A stretch of DNA of 64,000 nt from Arthrobacter sp. (lineage in GTDB: Bacteria; Actinomycetota; Actinomycetes; Actinomycetales; Micrococcaceae): positions 1 through 64,000 of the forward strand of contig NZ_JAPSHV010000001.1 in NCBI RefSeq assembly GCF_031179385.1. The letters are read 5' to 3'. Of this stretch, positions 56,238 to 64,000 are shown piece by piece; within the stretch, counting starts at the first letter, position 1; each line of letters begins with the position of its first letter. Below the pieces are notes generated by a model, which saw only the letters and a program-made list of their open reading frames with translations, was not told the origin of the DNA and ran no database searches. The position numbers and the translations under genes are program-made.

Positions 56238-57578
56238 ATGAGTACCGATGCATCCCTCCCGATGCTTACTGTGCGGGAGACCGCGGCGGTCCTGACGAAC
56301 GTCTTCGCGCCGAATATTGCAAAAGGCCCGATCATCAGGCGGCCGAAGGTGGTCGCGCTCAGCGAAAAGCTGCGGCTGGATGAACGGGCTGTTGCCACGG
56401 TGAAAGCGCTGTCTGAGAAATACCCGCAGTCCCCAGTGCTCCTCCGGTTGCCGCTGCGTCGCCAGGCGATTGTGCTCGAGCCGCGGGACGTCCACCGTAT
56501 CCTGGCCGAGAGCCCTGACCCGTTCGCCACTGACAGCAGCGAAAAGAAGGCTGCCCTGGCACACTTTCAGCCGCGGAACTCACTTGTCTCCCATGGGGCG
56601 GAGCGAAGTGTGCGACGGGCCCTGCAGGACCAGGTGCTCGACAGCGCCAGCCCAGTCCACCACCTTGCGGAACCATTCCTTCGAGTCGTGGCCGAAGAGG
56701 CCGAAGACCTACTGGCCGCATCGAGGGCGACAGGGGTTCTGGCCTGGGACGAGTTCATCCGCAGCTGGTACCGAATGGTGAGGCGGATCGTCTTCGGCGA
56801 CGCCGCGGCCGACGATCACGAGTTGACGGATATGCTCCAGCAGCTGCGCGCCGACGCCAACTGGGCGTTCCTCAAGCCCCGAAGGAGGAAGCTTCGCGCT
56901 GAGTTTCTTGCCGCCGTCGAACGCCGGATGCAGTCGGCACCTCCGGGCAGCCTCGCCGCAGTGACGGCGGGAGCGAACCCGCCGGACGACGCCGCTCCCC
57001 GCGAACAGATTCCGCAGTGGCTGTTCGCCTTCGACCCGGCAGGGATGGCAACGTTCCGCAGCCTTGCTGCAATAACAGCTCACCCCGGGGTGCTCTCACG
57101 GGTGGCCGAGGAGGTTGCTGAGGCCCACGGCCAACGCAGTTACCTTCCATGGCTTCGCGCATGTGTCCTGGAGTCGCTGAGGCTGTGGCCCACCACGCCG
57201 ATGGTTCTCCGGCAGACCACCGCCGACGTCGAGTGGGAGACAGGCACCATCCCTGCGCACTGTGGTGTGCTCATCTACGCTCCCTTCTTCCACCGGGATG
57301 AGCGCACGGTTCCAAACCCGCATGCGTACACTCCGGAACGGTGGCTGAATGACGACGACGGCGACTGGGCACTCATTCCCTTCAGCGACGGCCCTGCGGC
57401 ATGCCCGGGACGCCACCTGGTGTTGATGCTCACCAGCGCCTTCCTGTCGCACCTTCTCGGCGGATCGGCGTTGAAGCTCGAGTCTCCCGGGCGGCTCAAG
57501 GTGGGCGGACGGCTGCCTGGAACGCTGGACAATTATTCCTTGCGCTTCGTGGTCGAGGCGAACGCTCCCCAGATGTGA
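56238..57578 (+). CDS. Cytochrome P450
   Basis: ExxR: ESLRLWP; heme loop PFSDGPAACPGRHLVLML; I-helix FAFDPAGMATFRSLAAI. Confidence 0.93.
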   Translation: MSTDASLPMLTVRETAAVLTNVFAPNIAKGPIIRRPKVVALSEKLRLDERAVATVKALSEKYPQSPVLLRLPLRRQAIVLEPRDVHRILAESPDPFATDSSEKKAALAHFQPRNSLVSHGAERSVRRALQDQVLDSASPVHHLAEPFLRVVAEEAEDLLAASRATGVLAWDEFIRSWYRMVRRIVFGDAAADDHELTDMLQQLRADANWAFLKPRRRKLRAEFLAAVERRMQSAPPGSLAAVTAGANPPDDAAPREQIPQWLFAFDPAGMATFRSLAAITAHPGVLSRVAEEVAEAHGQRSYLPWLRACVLESLRLWPTTPMVLRQTTADVEWETGTIPAHCGVLIYAPFFHRDERTVPNPHAYTPERWLNDDDGDWALIPFSDGPAACPGRHLVLMLTSAFLSHLLGGSALKLESPGRLKVGGRLPGTLDNYSLRFVVEANAPQM

Positions 57579-57663
57579 CGAGGTCCTCGCCGTTCCACGG
57601 AATGCTGGGGAGGGTCCGCACGGTTCTTCTGGGGGAAGCAGAACCGATGGAAGGAAATCCCCA

Positions 57664-58587
57664 GTGAAGGCAGTGTTCTATTCGAAGTACGGCGACCCCG
57701 GCGTCCTTGAGTACGGTGAGCAGCCGGAGCCGAAGGTGGGCCCGGACACGGTCCTCGTCGAAATCAAGGCAACCTCAGTCAATCCCGTCGACTGGAAGGT
57801 GATGGGCGGCTACCTTGACGGCGCACTCACGGCGCACTTCCCGGTCATTCCCGGATGGGACGTTTCCGGCGTCGTCATTCAGCCAGGGCCCGCCGTCCCC
57901 GAGTTTGCTGCCGGCGACGAGGTCTTCGGCTACGTCCGGATGGACACCGTCGGCCAGGGGACCTTCGCGGAACGGGTGTCCGCCCCGGTCCGCACCCTCG
58001 CTCGCAAGCCCTCGAACCTCTCCTGGGCGGAGGCGGCCACGATTCCACTCACCGGACTCACAGCCCTGCAGACACTGGATGCACTGGACGTGTCGGACGG
58101 TGACACGGTGCTCGTCCACAACGGCGCCGGCGGCGTGGGCACGCTCGGCATCCAGATCGCTCGGTCGCGCGGCGCCAGGGTCATTGCCTCCGCGTCGGAG
58201 CGCAACCACGACTTCCTCCGCGAACTGGGTGCTGAGCCCCTAGTTTACGGGGATGGGATCGCTGACCGGGTCCGGAAGATTGCCCCGGACGGCGTGAGCG
58301 CCGTCGTCGATTTCGTTGGCGGTGCCGATTGGCAGGCATCCCTCGACGTCCTCAACCAGCCGGGACGGGTGGCATCCATCGCCGACGCGAAGGTGAAGGA
58401 ACACGGCGGACGGTATGTGTTTGTGCGTCCGGACGCACAGGGTTTGTCTACGCTCGCGGACCTCATCGAGGCAGGCCACGTGAAACCTGTGCTCGCCGCC
58501 ACCTACCCTTTGGAGCAGGCCGCGGAGGCGTTTACCGCGAATATGGCGGGCCATACGCGCGGGAAGATCGCGCTCACGGTCGGCTGA
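57664..58587 (+). CDS. NADP-dependent quinone oxidoreductase / zinc-independent MDR
   Basis: MKAVFYSKYGDPGVLEYGEQPEPKVGPDTVLVEIKATSVNPVDWKVMGG...DTVLVHNGAGGVGTLGIQIARSRGARVIA. Confidence 0.95.
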   Translation: MKAVFYSKYGDPGVLEYGEQPEPKVGPDTVLVEIKATSVNPVDWKVMGGYLDGALTAHFPVIPGWDVSGVVIQPGPAVPEFAAGDEVFGYVRMDTVGQGTFAERVSAPVRTLARKPSNLSWAEAATIPLTGLTALQTLDALDVSDGDTVLVHNGAGGVGTLGIQIARSRGARVIASASERNHDFLRELGAEPLVYGDGIADRVRKIAPDGVSAVVDFVGGADWQASLDVLNQPGRVASIADAKVKEHGGRYVFVRPDAQGLSTLADLIEAGHVKPVLAATYPLEQAAEAFTANMAGHTRGKIALTVG

Positions 58588-58607
58588 TGCGTCCGGGATG
58601 AGTCAGC

Positions 58608-58645
58608 GGGAACGGCTGGTCGGCGCACATGCGCCAGCCGTTCCC
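58608..58645. terminator. Bidirectional hairpin terminator between convergent genes
   Basis: GGGAACGGCTGG...CCAGCCGTTCCC 12-bp perfect stem. Confidence 0.85.
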
Positions 58646-58650
58646 GAGGC

Positions 58651-60036
58651 TCAGCGCCGGTCGTCGGGGCGGCCGAACCGTCCGGGGTACTCGTCGTAAA
58701 AGTCATCGTCGTCGTCCTCGTCATCCAGGTTGAGCGGCGGAAGGTTCGCAGTCTGACGACGGCGAAGGGCCCGCCGGTAGGAATGATCCACGCGGTGGCG
58801 GCGCGAGCCTGACGTGATGAGGAGCAGGAATGCCGCGAGTGCCGCGGTGCCCGCTATGAGCAGGGACTGTGGTTGCCCGATGATGCGTTCCACCACGATC
58901 CAGCCGATGCCCCAAACCACGGCGAGAGCGACGGCGATGCGCCCGCGGTCCGTGGAGCACACGACGCTTCCAATGACGACGACGATCCCCAGCCCCACAA
59001 GCGCCCACCGGAAGTCGTCATCCCACAGCCACGAAAAGCCGTTCAGGGAGAGCACCGCAGCACAGTGGCTCAGCGCCGTGAACCCGGTCCAGCCAAGGAA
59101 AAGCCCAAGCGGTACATCGACGAGTGAGCCCTCCGTCGAGGTGGCGGCCGGCCAGCGGTTAAGCCACCGCAGGGAGAACAGCAGCAGGACAAGCAGGACG
59201 CCATGCAGGATCAGGCTTTCGAGGTACAGTCCGGCCGAAATCATGAGGGCCAAGCCGAAGTTCAGCAGTACCGCGGCCATCACAACCCAGCCCAGCCTGC
59301 GGTGCCGCGGACTGTTTGATTCGCCGGGCAGCCATTGGTGCACCACATACCCCACCAGGCCGAGCCCGATCAGCGCCCAGATAGCCAAGGCGTAGCGGTG
59401 GGGCGAGAGGAGCGAAAGATCGGGCCGGAAGAGATCGACCGTCCAGATCTCGGTTCCGCCGAACAACCCCGCCGCCCAGGCGGTGCCTGCCAACGATCCG
59501 AGGACCACGACAGTGACCAGAATGCGCCGGACCACGTCCAGCGGCCAGGAGCGAACGTTCGCAGCGGCTGACCGGGAAGCCGACGCCGTCCACTGTGCAG
59601 TACGCTTCCCGGATTGAGCTGCCCACGCCGAGGCAGCGCTGGAAGCAGTCCTGAGTTTCTCTGCGCGAGCCGCCTTCAGCTCTTCTTCTCGTGTCTTTGA
59701 TGGTGTTGCGTCGGCGCCCTGGTCCTGACGTTCCTGGCCCGGCCGTTCCTGGCCCGGCCGCCCGGTGGGGCCCGAGTCCGACGTGCCGCCGGCGGGAGGA
59801 CTGGAAGGGGTGGGCGCCGTGACCGGCGCGTCCGAGGGTGCGGCGACCGTCGCCGTCGTGCTGGTGGCGTCGCGATCGTCCGAAGGAACGGGCGTCTTCG
59901 GACGTGCTGCCTTCAGCCTCTCAATGACGCTGGTCGTCTCGCTCAGTGGGGGTGGAGGAACCGCTTCGGGTGTCTTCCGGGGCGGGACGGGCGGGGGTTG
60001 GGGCAGCCGGTGGTTGGACGGAGTCGGCATGCTCAT
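58651..60036 (-). CDS. Membrane protein with Pro-rich, disordered N-terminus
   Basis: N-term MSMPTPSNHRLPQPPPVPPRKTPEAVPPPPLSE..., about eight TM segments, Arg/Asp-rich tail DDEDDDDDFYDEYPGRFGRPDDRR. Confidence 0.75.
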   Translation of the reverse strand: MSMPTPSNHRLPQPPPVPPRKTPEAVPPPPLSETTSVIERLKAARPKTPVPSDDRDATSTTATVAAPSDAPVTAPTPSSPPAGGTSDSGPTGRPGQERPGQERQDQGADATPSKTREEELKAARAEKLRTASSAASAWAAQSGKRTAQWTASASRSAAANVRSWPLDVVRRILVTVVVLGSLAGTAWAAGLFGGTEIWTVDLFRPDLSLLSPHRYALAIWALIGLGLVGYVVHQWLPGESNSPRHRRLGWVVMAAVLLNFGLALMISAGLYLESLILHGVLLVLLLFSLRWLNRWPAATSTEGSLVDVPLGLFLGWTGFTALSHCAAVLSLNGFSWLWDDDFRWALVGLGIVVVIGSVVCSTDRGRIAVALAVVWGIGWIVVERIIGQPQSLLIAGTAALAAFLLLITSGSRRHRVDHSYRRALRRRQTANLPPLNLDDEDDDDDFYDEYPGRFGRPDDRR

Positions 60037-60664
60037 GTGTCTTTCGGACCTCCCGGCGTTGCTTCAGCGCGAAGAACGCTGCAATGATCAGTCCCACCAG
60101 AGTACCCACCCCCATTCCCAGAAGTGCGCTAGCCCACATGGGGAAGCCCGTTGTGGCATCGGAGATGTAGCCCAGGCCGACCAGCCAGACGGACCACAGG
60201 ATTCCGCCGAGTGCAGCGAATCCCAGGAACGGACGGAGGGGGAGTTCAGCTATCCCGGCGGCTGCAATCCCTGCGGTCCGCCCGCCGGGGAGGAAGCGGA
60301 GCGCAACCAGGCCGGCGTAGGTGGGGGACTTTCCGGCTTTCTCGACTGCGCCTCGGATCCCGCGGTGGACGGCCCGGCCCCAGCGGAAGCGGTCCAGCCA
60401 GTGTGTCAGCTTTCTTCGGAAGAGCAGGTAGAGCGCGAGGTCGCCCAGCAGGCTACCGGTAGCGGCTGTCAGGAGGGACACGGGCAGCAGCACGGACCCC
60501 TCAGAGGCCAGCGATCCGGACGCGATGACCAGGAATTCGGACGGCATAATGGGCGCGAAGACGTCGGCCACAACTACGAGCAGTGTGACCGGATGAATCA
60601 TCAGGGACCACTCTGCGAGCGTCGACAGGTCCACCTGTACCAATTTACAGGGCGCTGTTCGCAC
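59921..60664 (-). CDS. DedA/SNARE-associated family membrane protein (start uncertain)
   Basis: APIMPSEFLVIASGSLASEG...FLPGGRTAGIAAAGIAELPLRPFLGFAALGGILWSVWLVGLGYI. Confidence 0.85.
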   Translation of the reverse strand: MRTAPCKLVQVDLSTLAEWSLMIHPVTLLVVVADVFAPIMPSEFLVIASGSLASEGSVLLPVSLLTAATGSLLGDLALYLLFRRKLTHWLDRFRWGRAVHRGIRGAVEKAGKSPTYAGLVALRFLPGGRTAGIAAAGIAELPLRPFLGFAALGGILWSVWLVGLGYISDATTGFPMWASALLGMGVGTLVGLIIAAFFALKQRREVRKTHEHADSVQPPAAPTPARPAPEDTRSGSSTPTERDDQRH

Positions 60665-60727
60665 ACGACCCTTCGGTACGCAGTTTGGTCTGCGTCAGGA
60701 TTTGGTCTGCGTCAGGCGAGTGCCGCC

Positions 60728-61639
60728 TCAGGCGAGTGCGGAGAGTTCCAGGCCGCTGGTGAACGACGTCGGCCGGAAGGAGAGCGGGTCGACGAACTCG
60801 ATGTGCCGGGCGAGGAGCTGGAGCGGCTTCGAATAGTCATCGTCCTGCTGGGGGAGCAGCACCGGGTAGAACGGGTCGTTCAGAATCCCGAGACCCAGCC
60901 CGGCCATGTGCAGCCGGAGCTGGTGGGTCTTGCCCGTGTGCGGCTGCAGCCGGTACCGGCCCATACCGTTGCGTTCCTCGAGGAGCTGGACGCGGGTTTC
61001 GGCATTCGGCTCGCCGGGAACCTCCTGAGCGAGGAGGTAGTCCCGTGACTTCACGATGCGGCTGTGAACAGTGCGCGGGCGGATGTCGAGTTGCAGCGAC
61101 GGATCGATGGGTGCGGCGGCCTCATACTCCTTGCGGATCCGCCGATTCTCGAACAGGAGCTGGTACGCACCGCGGGTGGCGGGGTTCGTCGAGAACATGA
61201 GGATTCCCGCCGTCATACGGTCGAGGCGGTGCATCGGAATCAGGTCCGGCAGGTCGAGTTGGACCCGCAGCCTCACGAGCGCCGATTCAGCGACATACAT
61301 GCCGCCGGGTGTGGTGGGGAGGAAATGCGGTTTGTCCACCACCAACAGGTTCTCGTCCTGGTGCAGGATGCTCAATTCCACCGGGAGTCGCTTCTCAACC
61401 GGCAGTTCCCGGTAGTACCAGATGAAGGTGTGCTCGGTGAGGGGCGTGTGGCGCGTCAGGCGCTCGCCGCCGAGCGCAACCACCTCGCCGCGGTCGAAGC
61501 GCTCGGCAATGCCATCCGGATCCACGTGGTTCCAGCGGTCGAGGATGTACTCAAGGGCCGTGCTCCACGGGCCTTCCGAGGGGAGGCGCAGCCGCGTGGC
61601 GTTGACGCCGTTGCGGACCGGGAGCGGAGATTGCATCAC
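60728..61639 (-). CDS. RluA family pseudouridine synthase
   Basis: LSILHQDENLLVVDKPHFLPTTPGG...LIPMHRLDRMTAGILMFSTNP...QPHTGKTHQLRLHMAGLGLGILNDPFYP. Confidence 0.93.
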   Translation of the reverse strand: MMQSPLPVRNGVNATRLRLPSEGPWSTALEYILDRWNHVDPDGIAERFDRGEVVALGGERLTRHTPLTEHTFIWYYRELPVEKRLPVELSILHQDENLLVVDKPHFLPTTPGGMYVAESALVRLRVQLDLPDLIPMHRLDRMTAGILMFSTNPATRGAYQLLFENRRIRKEYEAAAPIDPSLQLDIRPRTVHSRIVKSRDYLLAQEVPGEPNAETRVQLLEERNGMGRYRLQPHTGKTHQLRLHMAGLGLGILNDPFYPVLLPQQDDDYSKPLQLLARHIEFVDPLSFRPTSFTSGLELSALA

Positions 61640-61681
61640 CTATCAAGGGTAGCTAACCCTTCCGCGCTCGATATAAACCGG

Positions 61682-63610
61682 TCAGCACCCGGTGACGCGG
61701 TAGAGCGCTGCTGTTCCCTCACTGTCCACGCGCTCAAACCCGTTTTCCCGGGTGAGGTCCTCCAAGCCCGCTGCCCTTTCGGTCTCGCCCGGGTGCACGG
61801 AGCTGATGCCGAAGTCGAGGACGTAGCGCACTCCCGTTTCTTCGACCGCGGGGCAAACCTCCGGGTTGGTGGACATCTCGTCCAGGGCGGCGAAGACAAC
61901 CTTGCCGGCAGCCGATGATGGGAGGACCCCGTACGGAAGCAGGGTGGGGATGCCCGTGTAGGAGTAGGACAGGGAGGCTCCCGTCAGCGGCACCCCGACA
62001 ATGACCGCGCCCTCCTCAACCTTCTCGGGCAACCGCTGGATGAGCGCCAGTTCCTGGCTGGTCAGCAGCTGCGAATTCTCCGTAAAGCGGTACTTTGCGG
62101 CCGCTTCCGTGACCCCTCGCTGAACCGCACCCAGCGGCGCCAGCGCCACTCCGACGAGCAGCAGTACGACGACGACGGCGGCCGCACGCTTCCTGCTTCC
62201 ACCCTGCCCACGCAGGAAGGAACGCACCGCCGGTCGTCGGGCAGCGACGTCGATGAGTGCGACAGCTCCAAGCGACGCGAGGATGATCCCGGCCACCGGC
62301 AGCATGGCGCTGATCCTGAAGAAGTCGTTGTACCAGACGCCGGCTACGATCCACCGCAGGTCCGGCACTTCCTTCCAGTTCGCGACAACGAACAGCATCG
62401 CCGCCAGCGCGTACAGGGCCAGTGTCCAGCGGTGGCGCCTGCGACGAAGAACGACGACGGCTCCGGCAAGAGTCAGGGCGGCGGCAAGATACGCGGGGGG
62501 CCGGTAGAGCGGCGAATGCAGGACCACCTCGACGAGGGCCTGGCCCGCGTTGCCGAGTTCGTCCCAATTGTCTGAACTGCTCCGTGCCGGGCGCAGGTTC
62601 ATCCAGGCGACCGCAAGCACCGCCAGGAATGCGCCGGTCGGCAGCAGCGTCTTCCACGGAGCCTTGTTGTCCCTGCGCAGGCGGCTGTAGGCGGCGGCGA
62701 GGACCATCGGCAGGCTGAGGCCCAGAGCGCCGACGAGCGATGACGGATGGGCGAGGGCCAGCCCGGGGAGAACGCCCAACAGCAGCAGGAGGTTGCCGGC
62801 CGTCGTGGTACGCAGGGGTGAACCGACGCGCATCAGCTGCACCACGAGCCCGAGTACCGCCGGCAGCAAGGCGAGAGACAGCATGAAGGGGTAAACCACG
62901 CCGAACTCGTACAGCAGGTAGGGGAAGCTGCTGTAGGCGCCGGACAATACGGCCGCACTCAGCAGGGCCGCGCGGCGCTCGCCGGTGACCCGCGTGACGA
63001 GGAAGAGGCAGCCGAAGGACCAGACCGTCAGGACAATGGCAAGGTTCACCACGTTGATGGCCGCCGGGATGGACAGGCCAGATGACATCAGCACCACCGC
63101 GACCAGCGCATGCCAGCCCGCGGGATAGAAGGTGGGTGCCCGCGTTCCGAGGTACCCAAGGTTCGGTGAGGACGCGTTGCCGCTTTCCGCAATGTAACGA
63201 ATGGCGTTGAGGTGGAAGATGTTGTCGTGCGACTGTGCGATGTTCTCCGGGTTACCGAAGATCCACAGTGTGATCAGACCGACGGGTAAAGCTGCAACAC
63301 CCCACGCAATCAGGGTCCGGCGCAGCGGTCCGCCGGGGTCCATTGCGAGGGCATCCCGAAACCGCCGGCGGATCAGCCACAACACCAGGGCAACGCCGGC
63401 GGAGACGCCGAAGAGAGGCCCCAGCGACCAGCGCACGCCGGCCAGGGAGGCAACTTCCGACGCGACGACGACGGCGGTCACACTCAGAGGGCCGGCGAGG
63501 GCCAGCAGGGTGAGGCGCCGCAGGCCGAGGATCGCACCCCAAAGCAAGCCCGGACCAAGGAGAACCACTAGCGCCACGAGGAAGCCGGGGAGCGCGCTGA
63601 ACCAGCTCAT
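61682..63610 (-). CDS. DUF6541-like polytopic membrane protein
   Basis: MSWFSALPGFLVALVVLLGPGLLWGAILGLRRLTLLALAGPLSVTAVVVASEVASLAGVRWSLGPLFGVS..., NPENIAQSHDNIFHLNAIRYIAESGNASSPNLG. Confidence 0.8.
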   Translation of the reverse strand: MSWFSALPGFLVALVVLLGPGLLWGAILGLRRLTLLALAGPLSVTAVVVASEVASLAGVRWSLGPLFGVSAGVALVLWLIRRRFRDALAMDPGGPLRRTLIAWGVAALPVGLITLWIFGNPENIAQSHDNIFHLNAIRYIAESGNASSPNLGYLGTRAPTFYPAGWHALVAVVLMSSGLSIPAAINVVNLAIVLTVWSFGCLFLVTRVTGERRAALLSAAVLSGAYSSFPYLLYEFGVVYPFMLSLALLPAVLGLVVQLMRVGSPLRTTTAGNLLLLLGVLPGLALAHPSSLVGALGLSLPMVLAAAYSRLRRDNKAPWKTLLPTGAFLAVLAVAWMNLRPARSSSDNWDELGNAGQALVEVVLHSPLYRPPAYLAAALTLAGAVVVLRRRRHRWTLALYALAAMLFVVANWKEVPDLRWIVAGVWYNDFFRISAMLPVAGIILASLGAVALIDVAARRPAVRSFLRGQGGSRKRAAAVVVVLLLVGVALAPLGAVQRGVTEAAAKYRFTENSQLLTSQELALIQRLPEKVEEGAVIVGVPLTGASLSYSYTGIPTLLPYGVLPSSAAGKVVFAALDEMSTNPEVCPAVEETGVRYVLDFGISSVHPGETERAAGLEDLTRENGFERVDSEGTAALYRVTGC

Positions 63611-63665
63611 GGTCTCCCTCGGTAGGCGGTACGGATGGTCAAACGGGTGCCGGTGAGTGTCAGCG

Positions 63666-64000
63666 TTACGCTGAAACCCGTGCCGGTTGGCAGTGGGGGC
63701 AGTGGTAGAGCACGCGTTGTTCGAGCTCGTTGTCCCCGAGTTCACTGCGGACCACCCGAGTTCCGCACCGAAGGCATCCCCGGTCGGTCCGCCCGTATAC
63801 CCACAGCGGATCGCGAAGCATTGATCCCGTGGTGACGCGGGTTGACCGCTCCTTGTTCACGTCAAGCAGACGATGCGCCAGCTCCACCATCCGCGGCAGG
63901 TTCTTCACCTCACCCACCGGTGTGAGCGGATGCTCGCCGGCAAGAAAGCACAACTCGCACCGGTACACGTTACCGATTCCTGCGAGATTCCGCTGGTCGA
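63666..64000 (-). CDS. Fpg/Nei family DNA glycosylase (partial, N-terminus outside window)
   Basis: DQRNLAGIGNVYRCELCFLAGEHPLTPVGEVKNLPRMVELAHRLLDVNKERSTRVTTGSM...CLRCGTRV...RVLYHCPHCQP (H2TH and zinc finger). Confidence 0.92.
   Translation of the reverse strand, partial: DQRNLAGIGNVYRCELCFLAGEHPLTPVGEVKNLPRMVELAHRLLDVNKERSTRVTTGSMLRDPLWVYGRTDRGCLRCGTRVVRSELGDNELEQRVLYHCPHCQPARVSA

Overview
This 64 kb window looks like high-GC actinobacterial chromosome, most likely Arthrobacter-like Micrococcaceae. That placement is inferred from gene order and protein resemblance; no search was run. It is mostly core housekeeping and catabolic sequence. I see no prophage, IS transposase, CRISPR array or rRNA. 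Recognisable modules are: recR(partial)/dnaX/gluQ with the SRP RNA and one tRNA-Ser(GGA); a flavodoxin-reductase + fatty-acid desaturase pair; a three-gene multicopper oxidase locus; the glyoxylate shunt (aceA, aceB) with a RamB-like regulator; a secreted subtilase with FG-GAP/VCBS-type repeats; a FadR-type regulator + stand-alone Cache-domain protein beside a PotABCD-like ABC transporter; yhhQ and tgt flanking an AbiEi/DUF559 gene; a C50-carotenoid cluster (crtE-B-I-Ye-Yf-Eb) with divergent idi; and an SDR / acyl-CoA dehydrogenase / P450 / quinone-reductase run. The two best candidates for something undescribed are: (1) a 'split' multicopper oxidase, in which two adjacent genes have lost complementary halves of the copper-ligand set (10335-13219); and (2) an AbiEi/DUF559 nuclease-like gene bounded by perfect 14-bp inverted repeats (33938-33951 and 35066-35079), inserted between the convergent queuosine genes yhhQ and tgt, which resembles a small autonomous palindrome-associated element.
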